A DNA stretch of 64,000 nucleotides from Gnetum montanum (GCA_015680685.1 MNCI01006577.1:828588-892587); one strand, 5' to 3'. Shown: positions 1 to 11,141, counted from the first letter of the stretch. Notes: generated by a model not told the origin, from the sequence alone. Translations and numbers: made by a program.

Positions 1-396
1 TTTTGCTTGTTGTTTTGTGCTTGTTTCACATCCTGTAATCGGGGATTCCCCAGTGTAATTTCTCATGCAAAATATACATTTTTAAGTCAAAGCGCAGATC
101 TTGAAGCTACGTGCTTCTCTTATGTCAGCCTCCTTTTATCGTGTTTAGCATTATCACCATTGCAATCCGTCTACATCGTTTTCCCCCCATTTTACGACTC
201 TTCGAACCAGATCACTTTCTTTTTACGCACTTTTCATTGTTTTACTGACCCGTAAGTCCCTGTCTGATCGACAAGACCGTTCAGGGCACCACGGATTCGT
301 TTTTCTAGCATAGCCCTCGCGTGGATCCGTGGCTAAAGCTGTGTACGCCGGAACCTCGATCGGTATTTCCAGCTGCCGACGTTTTCCGTCGCTACA
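1..396 (+). repeat. 3' part of an LTR (element D), entering from the left edge
   Basis: The stretch ends in a module shared with the other LTRs of the window: AAGTCCCTG, a short hairpin (258-286), CAGGGCACCACGGATTC, then a tail ending GTCGCTACA at 396. Element B's LTRs end in a very similar tail (CCGACGATTT followed by GTCAGTACA). The internal part of the element, if any remains, is left of the window, so this may be a 3' LTR or a solo LTR. It is richer in C and G than the decayed flank and probably younger than element A. The 3' edge is inferred from homology; no target duplication can be tested. Confidence 0.65.
258..286 (+). other. Conserved LTR hairpin, D copy
   Basis: CCCTG (258-262) pairs with CAGGG (282-286) around a loop that includes GATCGAC. 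The same hairpin occurs at the same place in the LTRs of A, B and C. Confidence 0.5.
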
Positions 397-457
397 GAGA
401 CATTACGTCAATATTTCAAAACCAATGCAACAGTTTGAAATATTATGTAGTAGTTAA

Positions 458-1733
458 AATTTGACAAGTCTTATTTATTGGAAGAAAACAATGCACTGAA
501 GGAAAAAATAGAGAACTTTGTGGCTAATGAAAATAATTTCATGGACAAGCTTATTGTTCAAAATCAAAAAATGGATGATGCAATTGTAACGTGAAATACT
601 AAAATTAACATGCTAAGAAATGCATTAGTGTCCAAAAACATTCACCTTGCTAGAACCAACATCACAGAAGACCTTAATAATGATATGATGTTGTACACTT
701 TTTATATTTCTTTAAATCTTTATTATTTTTAAAAGCTTCTTTGTTAATGTTCTTAATGTAAATGTGTGTAAACAGATTTTCATGATATGAGAATACCTAA
801 AGCAGCTAGAAGATTATTTGTTTCTATTGAACACAACAAAGAACAAATAATCCATGAGAAGAAGAATTTGTAGAAACAAGCAAGTAATTGAAATTAATAT
901 CAGTCTTGCATATGTTATGTTTATAAATTTAAATTTTCAATTTGTTGCTCACCCTATTATCTTATTATCCAATGTTTCCATTTGGAGTTGATGCCAATGT
1001 TGATTTGAAAATAACAATTGATGATTGTGCAACAATTGATAAAGTGATGCAATTGCTTATCTTTGGTATGGTTAACAATAAAAAGCTTGTGAGGACATCA
1101 TTTGTCCCATATGTTACCATAGGATTCTCTTTTATGAGTTTATATAAAGATGGGTGGAAAGAATGATTAGACAATGATATCATAGATGTCTACATCATGC
1201 ATTGGAAGCAACTTTAGAAGTCACTCTATGGTTATGAATTTTAGAATGCAAAATCTTTCATCTTCAATAATATGTTTAAATCTTATGTGAAGTCCTTCGA
1301 GATCAAGATGCAAATGTCTCAAAAGAACCAATCAAGACATAGATCAAAGAAAGATAGTAAAAGACATATTCTAAATGTTAAAAGTGGCATGTTGGTTGAA
1401 GAAGAAGTTGATGATTTTGTTGTAGAAATAGATTTTATTAAGAAATTAAAGATAAAACATGTTGGGATGAGTTCTTGCAATATGGACATAGATTCTTTTG
1501 TATTTTTTTAAACATTGGTGGATTCTTGTTGTTGTTGACATACTGACAAATAAAATTTTGGTGTATGATTCAATGCCTTCTTCACAACATCTTGTAGTAG
1601 TTAAAAATTTGATGTTGAATTTTATTGACTATTTATTTGATGGTGAGTCTATTTTCTGTGAAGGTATAATGGAACTAAAGGGAAAGAGGAAAAAGGTAGG
1701 TACAAAATGCAATGTAATTACAGTTGAATTACT
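458..1733 (+). pseudogene. Broken Ulp1-like (C48) cysteine protease gene with introns
   Basis: Three coding blocks can be followed. Block 1 (about 458-690) reads as a coiled coil rich in Glu, Asn and Lys. Block 2 (about 775-885) starts after a good acceptor (GTGTAAACAG) and ends near a GTAATT donor. Block 3 (about 940-1690) contains DNDIIDVYIMHW, like the (D)xxIDxY helix at the start of Ulp1 domains, and then HWWILVVVD followed by VYDSM, matching the catalytic His and the region of the catalytic Asp in C48 proteases. There are in-frame stops at 1164, 1224 and 1245, and a frameshift in a T run near 1500. The part that should carry the catalytic Cys is missing because element A's truncated LTR begins at about 1735. 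Ulp1 domains occur in host genes and are often carried by plant DNA transposons; I cannot tell which applies. The family call rests on motifs only. Confidence 0.55.
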
Positions 1734-1734
1734 C

Positions 1735-2680
1735 TTGTTACTATTTATAGTAAATGAAATAGCCATGGGGAGGCACTTACTATATATAGTAACTCCCCAA
1801 ATTAGGCATCCATCTCACCTGTACAAGATAGAAATTTGTAGCAACATTATAGCCAACTTGCAACCATTATGAAGCCAAATCATAGTCCAATTAAAACCAT
1901 TTTGCAACCCCATTTATGGCCTAAGACCTATGAAAGCCAAACACAAACACCATTTACAAGCTCAACAATTCTTAGAATGGTTCAGCATTTTTTCTATAGT
2001 TTAGTAATTTTCTTTCAAAGTTCCACAAGTTTTCATGGTTCCACACTTGGACATTCTCAAGGGCTTAAGAGCTCTTGCATTCTCCCATGTTTGTTGTCTC
2101 TTGAACCCTAGTATGAAAGCATCATAGCTTTTAGACTTATGCATTTTGGTGTTAGCACTGCATTTTTGGGGCTTCCAACCCTCAGTGTGGAGCAATTTGA
2201 GAGCCAAATTTCTCACATTTCTCATCCCCCCAGCAGTGATCCAAGTTGAAGATTTGGGGTTGCAACATTGAAGTTTCAACAACATTAAGAGTGGTAGGAC
2301 ATTCAAATCATGGAGTTGACTATATCGACTTCAACATACCTTGAATCCCCATTGAAGTGAACCCTCATATTGCCCATTTAGGCATAATTTATATACATTT
2401 CTCTAAATTATTTCTTTATTTGTTTCTCAATAAAGTTTTAAGTTTTAGGTTTTCTATGCAAAATATATCTGTTTATTTTCTATGCATTATTTAGATTTGT
2501 TATTAGTTTTTGCATTCCATTTTATTAAATATTTTTACAATCCCCAAGTCCCTGGTTGATCGACCAAATTGGCTAGGGCACCACAAATCCCATTTTCATG
2601 GAGGCCTTAGGGATTCAAGGTTGAGGTTTCTGCATTGAATCCATCAGTCTTTGTAGCGATTGATTTTTCTAGTCGCAATA
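1735..2680 (+). repeat. Element A 5' LTR, truncated at its start
   Basis: Aligns along its length with 48325-49273 of the A 3' LTR, for example GGGAGGCACTTACTATATAT, the block near 1880 (CCAAATCATAGTCC) and CATGGAGGCCTTAGGGATTC near 2600. Homology begins abruptly at about 1735, so roughly the first 500 bp (U3) are missing. The right edge at 2680 is set by the shared tail CGCAATA and by the start of the leader motif seen in B and C. Confidence 0.75.
2550..2578 (+). other. Conserved LTR hairpin, A 5' copy
   Basis: CCCTGG (2550-2555) pairs with CTAGGG (2573-2578) with one G-U pair; an inner palindrome GGTTGATCGACC strengthens it. The A 3' LTR has CCTTGG/CCAAGG at the same place. Confidence 0.5.
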
Positions 2681-3573
2681 GTTTTCTTAACACTAAAAGG
2701 AGGGCCTCTACTCGAATTCTATGAACAAATCTATCATGCCTATTTAAAACATTACCTTCTATTCAAAAATATGCAATTTTGACATTAAAACCTTTGAAAC
2801 CTTCAAAACCCAATGTTGCAACCCATTCCCCCCTATAATCAAAGCCTAGTGGGGAAGTTGCAGGTGTTCAAATTTTTTAGATTTTCATAATAGTTGCTGT
2901 GAATTTCAAGGCCAACATTGGCATTCCACCAAAACTCCCAAAAGATCAATGCTACCCCTTCTTCCTTGTGACCAAAACAATAGTGTGGAAGTTTTAGATG
3001 GTTAGGTGGTGACTTTTCATAACAACTATTATGAATTTTTCAACTCAAACTTAGCATTGAAACCTTTCCCCATTTCCTTTTTGTTGCCTATTTCTATATT
3101 TTTTAGCTTCTAAATTTGGTAGTGCGGCCCTTCCAGAAATTACCAAACTTCTAGAAGTTAGCTACCCCCCCCCCCTCTCCATTTTTCCAAGCTAAGATAT
3201 TTGGTAGCTTTCTAAGACTAGTTTTAGTGAAAAAACACTAGCTTTTCACTTTGGTTTTTGGCCTCTCCCCACATCAACGTTGGAATATAAGGGATGAGAT
3301 TCCCATTATCTCATCCCCATTCTTTCTCCCCCTACCATACCAAATGTAGAGGTGGTTGGAAGGCCAACATGGATAAGGCTTAACACCAACGTTTCCAACT
3401 TTTCATTTTTGGTAAAGAGGTAAACCCCCCTTACCCCCCACTTACTAATTTTGGTTAGTACTCTATTTTTAGCTGATTTTGCTTTCTTTTAAATGTTTTT
3501 GAATTCCATTCATTGGAATTTACTTTTTTTTATCATTTATTGTTTATTTTAATCCATTTTTAGCAACATAACC
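2681..3573 (+). other. Element A leader, including primer-binding region
   Basis: Starts GTTTTCTTAACACTAAAAGG, related to the post-LTR sequences of B (TTTTTAGCGCTAGAAGGAGG) and C. No standard TGG-starting tRNA complement lies directly after the LTR, so the primer is not assigned. The rest is non-coding and pyrimidine-rich, with runs of C near 3165-3175, and resembles C's leader (rc of about 44900-45450). Confidence 0.5.
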
Positions 3574-6500
3574 ATGTCTTTTCAATAGTCTAGCAAGTTG
3601 CCCTTCACCCTCACTAGTGAAGGTTCTAGCCAACAAGCCATGAGGGTTTATGATTCCAAAGACCCCGCTATCATTATGTAGGTAATCTTTGAGGGTTAGA
3701 GAAGAAATTCCTAATTTTGCATCCATAAATGAGGAATGCTTATTCTACGAGTGGAAGCAAAAGACAAGCGAGAGTTTGAGCTCATACACCAAGGTGGGAA
3801 GGAGGATATCCCTTCCCTGTATGACTAAATATTCCTCAATGATGTTTATGCTAGCATCTTGGCCTAATTGATTATGATAGAGGAGAGGATGACAAGCATA
3901 AATTCAAGGAACAATAAAAAAGGAGGATGAATGTAAGGTAGAATTTGAGCCTAAAAACATCCTGAGGGAATTGTTCCAACAAGCATCCCCTCAGGTTATA
4001 ATGCCTTACTCTAATGTCTTTGTGTTCTCCATGGGCATGGTGTCACCAGCTTCCACTCCCTCCTACCCTACTATAGCTAGTTCCACTCTATTCATAGCCA
4101 CTCATTAAACTCAAACAATGCCATAATCAATAGCCTATAATTCATCAATTCCATTTACTACAAAGTCTCAATCTATGCAATCATTAATGATGGTTTTTAC
4201 CACCACCAACCCATTAACTACCCATGGGACCCTAAGTAACTTAGGGGTCACACACTCCCTTTATCACACTTTTGCCTCATGTATTGGCACAAACATATTT
4301 TTTTTATTTGGCACACATGCTATGATCATAACGCAACCTCTTTCTTCCATCTTGCAATCCATAGTGAGGCCATAAGCCTCACAATAGATGCCACAATCAT
4401 ATGTGTGAGCTCCTAGCCAACAGGACCACCATAGGGCCTAGATTAAGCCTTCTAGATGATTTAGGACCTAACAAAGGAGTTGAAAAGGCTTAAAGCCTCT
4501 ACTTCACAAACTGTCAAAATTATGAATTTTTACCAAGATGATCTCATTAGTTTTGTAGTCCCACCCTCAACACTTCCTCCTAGTGTTCCTATTCCCCAAT
4601 TTAGTAAGTATAATGGAGAAGGTGATCCCAATGCTCACCTTATTATCTTTCAATCTAAGTGCTTACTCTTGTAGCCATGGCCTCATACCATCATGAGTAT
4701 TTTTCATATGTCTTTGACTAGGAAAGCACTTGATTGGTATCACACATTACCTAGAGGAGCTATCCTCTTTAGAAGACTTGATAGCCTAGTTTTTCAATCG
4801 CTTCAAGTATAACTTGAAGCCCAACATTATGCATGACCAACTCATGAAGGTCAAGCAAGGAGTGCTAGAACTTGTACAAAAGTTCATCCAGCGATGGAGT
4901 AAACTACTAAATGAAATACCAAAGCCCATAGCTAAAGCCCACCTTTTGGCCATATTCAAGGGGGTTGTGAGTGACTTCATCAAGTCAAAACTTTATTATC
5001 TTGACCTTTGGTTCCTTAGCTAAACATTTTTCCAAACTAAAAACATAGAGGATGCTATGGAGGCTAGTCATGATCTAGCCTACGTAGCATATAAGAGTCA
5101 ACATGCTTGGAGAGATACGAAAAAGAGAAAACAAAACAACACAACCATAGAAAATATAACTAAAGAATAAAAGACCACAAGCCAAGGGCCAAGAGCTAAT
5201 TCACCCAAGGCCCCCACTAATGACTGCAATAACCAACCATCAACCTCTGGGGCCATTGCATCGACAACTACTAGACCAAATTTTAAAAGGAAAGATCCTA
5301 GTAAGTACACAACCTTACCTATGCAACCATCTAAGATGCTAGTCCAATTGTTGAAGAGTGGGTGCATGCAATACAAACAAACGACTGAAACCATTCAAAA
5401 GAAACATGAGCAGCTATGTGAAATAGCTAAGAACCCCACTTGAGCAACCAAGAATGATCCTCAAATGCCTAGGTAGTTCAAATTAGACTGCTTCTACCAT
5501 TATTACCAATTGCTTGGTCATGACACAGACTTCTACATCATGTTAAAGGATGACCTACAGAGGATGATAGATAGAGGGGAATTGATCTTAGATGCTTCCA
5601 ACCTATTTTGACCATAAAACCAATTAATGTAGGTCTATAAAGACCCATTAAATGCTAATGATAACATTATGTTATTTTTTCATTCAACATCAATGATGAT
5701 CAAAGATCCTTAAGAAAACCATTCATGATTTGAGTACCCCTCTACAATGAAAGGGCTTCTTCAGCTTTTGATAGTTCAAGATCCTCCTTTTTCATAAGAG
5801 TACCATCATGAGTGCCTCCAAGGGAACCTTTTTTCATCAATGTACCCTAGCCTAAAATAACCCAACTAGTTGTAGCCCAACCAACTACATAATGACCTCA
5901 TGTGATGGCCAATGCTACTACCTCTTCCTCACAACCAACAACTAATTACTAGAATATCTCAAGGAAGAAGCATAAGAAAAAGCTGAGCAACAAGGGTAAC
6001 AAGCAGACAGAGTCAGGAAAGATAATGGGCCCACTAAAGCTCACTCCCATATCGGCTATACCCATGACCTACTTTGCTTAGCACACTTTAACCAACAAGC
6101 CATAGGAGGCCACTAAAACTCATAACCAGAAGAACGATGACAAGTCCCAACAACAACAACCTAAAGTAGTAGTTCACATTTTGGGATGCATGAAGGAAGC
6201 AAAGAACAACTAGGGTGACAAGAACATGGCTAACAACAAAAGCTTCCTTAGTACAATGGATCAAGTTAGGTAATTCCTTAAGTAGAAGAATACAACTCTA
6301 AGCTTGTATGACTTGATCATGACTTCTACCACACATCATGAGGTGCTAGTCAAAATTTTGACTTCCATCCACATTAGTAAGAAAATCATCACCAACAAGA
6401 AATCCATCCATGCAATGATGATTCCTTTCTCATCAAAGGAGGAGAAGTCAACACCCCTAATATTTCGTGAGAGAAAAATAAAGGCTAATCTCCAAAATGG

Positions 6501-7155
6501 GAAAGTAACTACAACCCCTCTATTCATAAGCATACGTGTAGGACAATTTAAAGTGCATCAAGTGCATGTTGATGATGGAGCCACAACTAATGTCATCCCA
6601 TGCACCATCATTGAATGCTTGGGCCTTACTAAGAAAATACAACCTATAAATACCATGGCTCTTAAATCTTTCAATGGATTAAGAGTTGCTATTAAGGGAT
6701 CTATCTCCTTGGACTTTGTGGTAGGGAAGAAATTCCCCACAATCGTTAATTTCTTGGTGGTGGAAGAGACACCAGGGTTCAACCTTATTCTAGAAAGATA
6801 TTGGTTGGCTAAATTATGAGCTATTTCCTCATCCATCCATCAAGAAATTAACCTTCCTTATGAGGAAGGTGAAATCATCATCCATGGTGATAGCATGGTT
6901 TCCCTGATTATTAACAATGTTGACATAGAGTAGGGGTTTGAAGTGGAGCTTTAGGAGGAAGCTTCTAGCCATGAAGTGCATGAACCTAAGGGAGAGCAAC
7001 AACCAAAGAATAACAATGATAAGCAACGAGATGTAGTCTGGGATGAACTCCCTCTTAGCATCTTTAACAAAGGTGATGGTGAATACAAGCTTGTGAAGAG
7101 TAATCCTTACTCATTCCATAATATTTCAAAGATTAGGAAAAATTTGCACAAGTGA
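3574..7155 (+). pseudogene. gag-pro: Element A gag-protease, decayed
   Basis: The ATG at 3574 is the best start. The N-terminal part keeps a counterpart of B's EFIHKGG segment (near 3780). The capsid part (4480-5035) contains KYNGEGDPNAHLI and LDWYHTLPRGA, as in B. The zinc knuckle (about 5490-5545) is damaged: the first Cys is followed by YHYYQLLGHDTDFY, so the last Cys has become Tyr. The protease (6304-6819) has HVDDGATTNVIP at the active site and ends FNLILERYWLAKL, where B has the usual GRPWLA. The reading frame continues past 6819 to about 7155 (DELPLSIF, then KIRKNLHK). Many stops replace Gln codons, and there are at least two frame changes in 4750-4810. Gag forms the particle; the protease matures the polyprotein. 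Confidence 0.8.
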
Positions 7156-7902
7156 AATGCACCTTAACCCTTTCATCCCATGACCCTATAATCAGATGCA
7201 CTAGTAGACATGTAGACTAACCTTTCCTTCTTAATTTGTTATACCTTTTTAATGTACTTTGTTTTACTCTTTATACATGTAGCCTAAGTTTCTAGTTTCA
7301 TTTGCATTTTTACTTATTATAGCCTTTCTTTACTTTTTCTCATGTTAAAAACATCAAAAAGCCTTATAAACATATATTTATTTTTTATCAATGGCCTGCT
7401 ATTGCCTTAAACTAGCACCATGGCCTACTATGGCCTTAAACTGGTGTAATAGTCCACTAAGACTTTAAACTGGCAACATGGCTTACCATGGCCTTAAACT
7501 AGCAATTACAATCTTACAACAGGGCCTACCATGGTCTTAAACTAGTAAAACCATATAACTTATGTCAACCATGGCCTAAAACTAACAAATGTCTCTTTTA
7601 TTACATTATATTTCTTTTTGTGTTCAGCCTATTATTGCATCAATGAGCCATTTAACTTTATAACCAAAAACATCAATATAGCCATTTATAACATTTATGA
7701 ACAAGAGATATGCCCTGAAATAAAAACAAAAATTTAAATTTAAAGTATCCATGACATACATAGCCATGGCCACACTATGTGGCAAAAATGTCAAAAAATA
7801 ATAACAACCATCCATAACATAGTCTTGGCCAGTAATGGACATCAAAATTAAAACAACAAAAATATAATAAACAACATGCTAAGACTAGAATGATGGAGGT
7901 TG
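7156..7902 (+). other. Element A spacer with TTAAACTAG-type repeats and antisense-gene 3' UTR
   Basis: 7391-7595 holds about six copies of a unit like CATGGCCTACTATGG-CCTTAAACTAGCA, spaced about 30-45 bp. The rest, on the minus strand, is conserved with C (40790-41010) and looks like the 3' untranslated part of the antisense gene. Confidence 0.6.
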
Positions 7903-9401
7903 CTAAGAGGCATCTAAAGGAGGAAGTGGTGGGTCATTTCCACCCTCACTACTAGGAAGACCAATGTCTCCTAAAAGCCTAAAATACAATAACATATAGT
8001 CAGTTAAAAACCAGTAGCCAAAACTATAAACAAAATTGAAGATATAAAACATAAAATGCATCAAACCTACAAAGAATCTAGTTCCATGACTTCTCGAGGT
8101 AGATGTGGAAGGCCTTCCTCCAAACAATGGAGGATCTGATCCTCTATCATGTTGATGCAATCAACACTTCCAAGATCAATGTTAGAGAGAATGCTAGTCC
8201 TATCTATAGCTATCCAAGAAGGTAACTCTTGGGTAGTAGCAGTTTTAGAGTCTCACTTGAAATAGTAGTGATCTAAGGAGTAGGGGATTTCTCCACCATA
8301 AGAGTACTCTTAAAGTGTTGATAAGCACTCTCTACCTAAATCTTTTAGATGAATAGCTCTCTCTTGCACCATTCAACTGATTTCTCCTCGAGCCACTTAA
8401 GGTGGGTCCCCTAATATTCTTTGTACTATTGCTTGTGAGCCTTTTGTTTCTTATTCCACTCTAGGATCCAAGTGCAGTGATCCTTCCAATCCTCAACCTT
8501 TTGGAAGATGATTTTCATCTACATCTATTATTCAGCCATCTCCCATAAGACTGCCACTTTATCCTAAATTGTATGCTAGTAGAAGGCCCACATGATCTCC
8601 TTAATCTACAATTTACCTAAGTTAGCCATTTGGGCATTCTACAAAGGCCTTGAAATCCTAGAGATCCCTAATTATGTCATCTTGCCATTGAGTCTTCTCT
8701 CTTAAGGCCACAACTTCCTTCCATAGTGATTTGTTGAACCTCTCTAGCTCCTATGAAGTTTTTGCACATGGCATTGCTAGATCAGTAGCAATCTCATATA
8801 ACTTCAAGGGTACAATAGATACATTAGAGGGAGGCTTAGGAAAGAAGTCAATTTCCATGTTTAAGCTAGGATTCCACTCCATAGAAGGTACTATAGAAGC
8901 ATGAAATACAGCTATAAAAAATGTACAACCTAAGATGGCCATGACATAAGCATAACCTATAACATAGCCAAATGATCAAAGCATATTAAACAAAGTCCTT
9001 ACCTATCTCGAGTGTAACCTGTTGCAATTGGTCGATGATGTTCTTAGCCATTTCCCACATGAATTCCACCTTTTCTAGGATCTTTACCCATGGTTTCGCA
9101 TGAAAATTAGGAACAAGGGCTTGCACTGGTGGCCCAAGAACTATTACAAGCATAACAATCATTAAATGTTTAGGATGAAAATCAAAATTAAACAATAAGA
9201 TATAACGAAAATGTTAAGGCATGGGCATACCTGGCTCCTCCTCTTCTTCCTTTGGAATGATGATAAGGGATGTACCTAGCATTGCCTCACCAAATAAGGT
9301 ATCTAAATCATTGATTTCTACCTCAAGTTGTAAGAGTGCATCCTCCACATTCCTTTGTTCTTCCTCTGTGGTAGCTTGGGTTTCCATAACCTAATGCTTG
9401 T
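7903..9401 (-). pseudogene. Antisense gene, 3' exons E7-E10: acidic segment, coiled coil, proline-rich tail
   Basis: E7 reads METQATTEEEQRNVEDALLQ and ends in a run of Glu before a GTATGC donor. E8 (FHAKPWVKILEKVEFMWEMA) begins after GTAATAG and ends at GTAAGG. E9 opens with SMEWNPSLNMEIDFF and continues into a long, Trp-, Lys- and Glu-rich probable coiled coil (ELERFNKSLWKEVVALREKT). Each junction leaves one base that joins to the next exon and keeps the frame, which is strong evidence for real splicing. E9 has several stops at likely Gln codons. The last exon gives a tail with GDIG and NDPPLPPLDAS then TAG; C encodes GDIG and NDPPLPPSDA at the matching place. The E9/E10 phase does not fit with the simplest sites, so one of these edges is wrong or an indel has occurred. 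No signal peptide, membrane segment or known catalytic motif seen. Confidence 0.65.
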
Positions 9402-9518
9402 CTACAATCATAGCGCATAAAAAACTAGTTAACACATGAAATCATAGCATAGCCATAAACTATAAACCTTAAAACAACAAAACATAGATAAAGCATGCTT
9501 GTAACTTCTTGCTATGAT

Positions 9519-9523
9519 ATGGT
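9519..9523. repeat. Target site duplication of element B, left copy (ATGGT)
   Basis: ATGGT sits directly before the TG of B's 5' LTR and again directly after the CA of its 3' LTR (20093-20097). Confidence 0.9.
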
Positions 9524-9889
9524 TGAAACACCATAAAAATTTTGGCAACACTTCCAAACAACTTCAAAGCCTCTGAAATGGCTTCAAGAAGCCCACCATG
9601 GAGCAAGCAAGGTTCCCCGGGTGCCCACAAATCACGACGGCAAGTCTTGGTATCAGGAATCATCCATTTTAAGGTCAAAAAGTGGAATTTTGGCTAAGTA
9701 CAATGTGCTCGTGTTGTGTTTACACTGCTCAGCGTAAGGATTAGCGTCACCAATATCCGGGGCCCTGAAACTAAGTCAAAACAAGCCAAAATCAAGCACA
9801 AGAACCCCCCATGACTTTTGCCAAGGTCCCCAGCGGTTCCCAGCCTTCAGAAAATCAAGATTCGGGCATTAAATGAGGCGTTTTCGGCT

Positions 9890-10060
9890 GGTTACGCTCA
9901 AACACTATTCATCTTACGCTGTAGAGCGTAAGCTGCGTAATCACTATTCATCTTACGCTCAAACACTATTCACCTCACGCTCAAACACTATTCATCTTAC
10001 GCTCGAACACTATTCATCTTACGCTTGAACACTATTCATCGCGCGAACACTATTCATCGA
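9890..10060 (+). repeat. Tandem CACTATTCATCTTACGCTC repeats in B 5' LTR
   Basis: Seven copies of CACTATTCA with a spacing of about 22 bp. A perfect hairpin CTTACGCT-GTAG-AGCGTAAG lies in the array (about 9933-9952). Confidence 0.85.
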
Positions 10061-10501
10061 AGTTTCAGAAAAAATTCCAGAAAAGTTTCAGAAAATGGCA
10101 GAAAATTACCAGCATCAGCAACTTTCAGAACATTTTAGAAAATTTCAGAAAGACTCAGAAACAAAGAAGTTTCATGCAAATGGGGGTCAAATTTCTCTTG
10201 TTGTACATTTCATTGTAAATCGACATATATGGGCATGTTAGGCCCTCATGTTTAAATTAAATGTACTTTCATAGGCTTGAATAACCCATGAATTGTAAAA
10301 TGCAATGTACCTGGTCAAGAACGTAGCTTACCGACACACATCCAACTCATGCACAACTGCCCGACACACATCCAACCCTCGCCAGCATGCATCCAACCCA
10401 AGCACAACTGTCCATTGGACACATGTTACCAGATTCACTTTCCTCTCATCTCTCAGCCGTTGATTCCATTCTAAAATTCTGTGCCGGAGCACGGCCCAAC
10501 C

Positions 10502-10520
10502 CATCTACACGTGCAGCTAC
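10502..10520 (+). promoter_or_regulatory. B 5' LTR promoter block with the TATA box replaced
   Basis: Here the LTR reads CATCTACACGTGCAGCTAC. The 3' LTR has 19 bases including CTATAAATACCC at the same place, with identical flanks (CCCAACC before, TCACATAAAT after). The replacing bases equal 10732-10750 further down the same LTR. Confidence 0.7.
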
Positions 10521-10985
10521 TCACATAAATCAGGAGGCGATGGAGAGGCGATTGGGAGGCAATTGGAGGCAAAAATCAGAGACATTGATAATTCTAAGAA
10601 ATTACAGAACTGGCAATCCTTGGGCGCTTGGCACATCTGACTGTTGTCATCCAAGAATTTCTCACGTTCATCACATCACATTACCACATCATCATTTCAG
10701 ACATTATCCCGGGGCTTAGTGCTTGACCTGCCATCTACACGTGCAGCTACACTTTGACCGGTGCATACATTTCTATTAAACAATACAATACAGTTTCATT
10801 ATTGCCTCTCGTTTACATTGTTTACTTCAGTTTATGCTTTGTTTACAGTATATCTCTGTTTATGCTTTATTTATAATTCAGTACGCTCTGTTTACATTTT
10901 GTGTCGCTGTTTGCATTCCATTTACATCCCGTTCACATCGTTCACGATAACCCTAGTGTTAGCCGTAGCTTACGCTCGGGGAAGT

Positions 10986-11017
10986 CCTTGGTTGATTTGC
11001 GTGCAAACCATCCAAGG
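10986..11017 (+). other. Conserved LTR hairpin, B 5' copy
   Basis: CCTTGG (10986-10991) pairs with CCAAGG (11012-11017), with an inner TTTGC-GT-GCAAA stem. Confidence 0.6.
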
Positions 11018-11141
11018 CACTCTGCCTTCGTTCCATTTTCCAGCTTGCCCTCAAGCGAAGGCAGGGTCAGCTGTGGCTACCCAACAATCTTTCGGTGTCT
11101 GTTTCCATTCTAGCCTCACACCGACGATTTAGGTCAGTACA

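Larger units (their letters stand above)
9524..11141 (+). repeat. Element B 5' LTR (1618 bp)
   Basis: Matches the 3' LTR throughout apart from two changes: fewer CACTATTCA repeats (7 against 12), and a 19-bp block at 10502-10520 that replaces the TATA-box block of the 3' copy. Open frames in this LTR (near 10387-10719 and 10761-11132) are repeated in the 3' LTR and have no family features, so I do not call them genes. Confidence 0.93.

Noticed and set aside
7624-7845. 73-codon minus-strand frame conserved with 40792-41010
   Set aside because: It lies after the stop of the antisense gene's last exon; conservation fits a shared 3' UTR better than a separate gene.
9900-10060. Regular short repeats that look like a CRISPR array
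   Set aside because: Units are about 22 bp without unique spacers, in a plant LTR, and there are no cas genes.
10387-11132. Open frames of 110 and 123 codons in B's 5' LTR, the second repeated at 19712-20083
   Set aside because: They lie in both LTRs and have no domain; they are LTR sequence that happens to be open.
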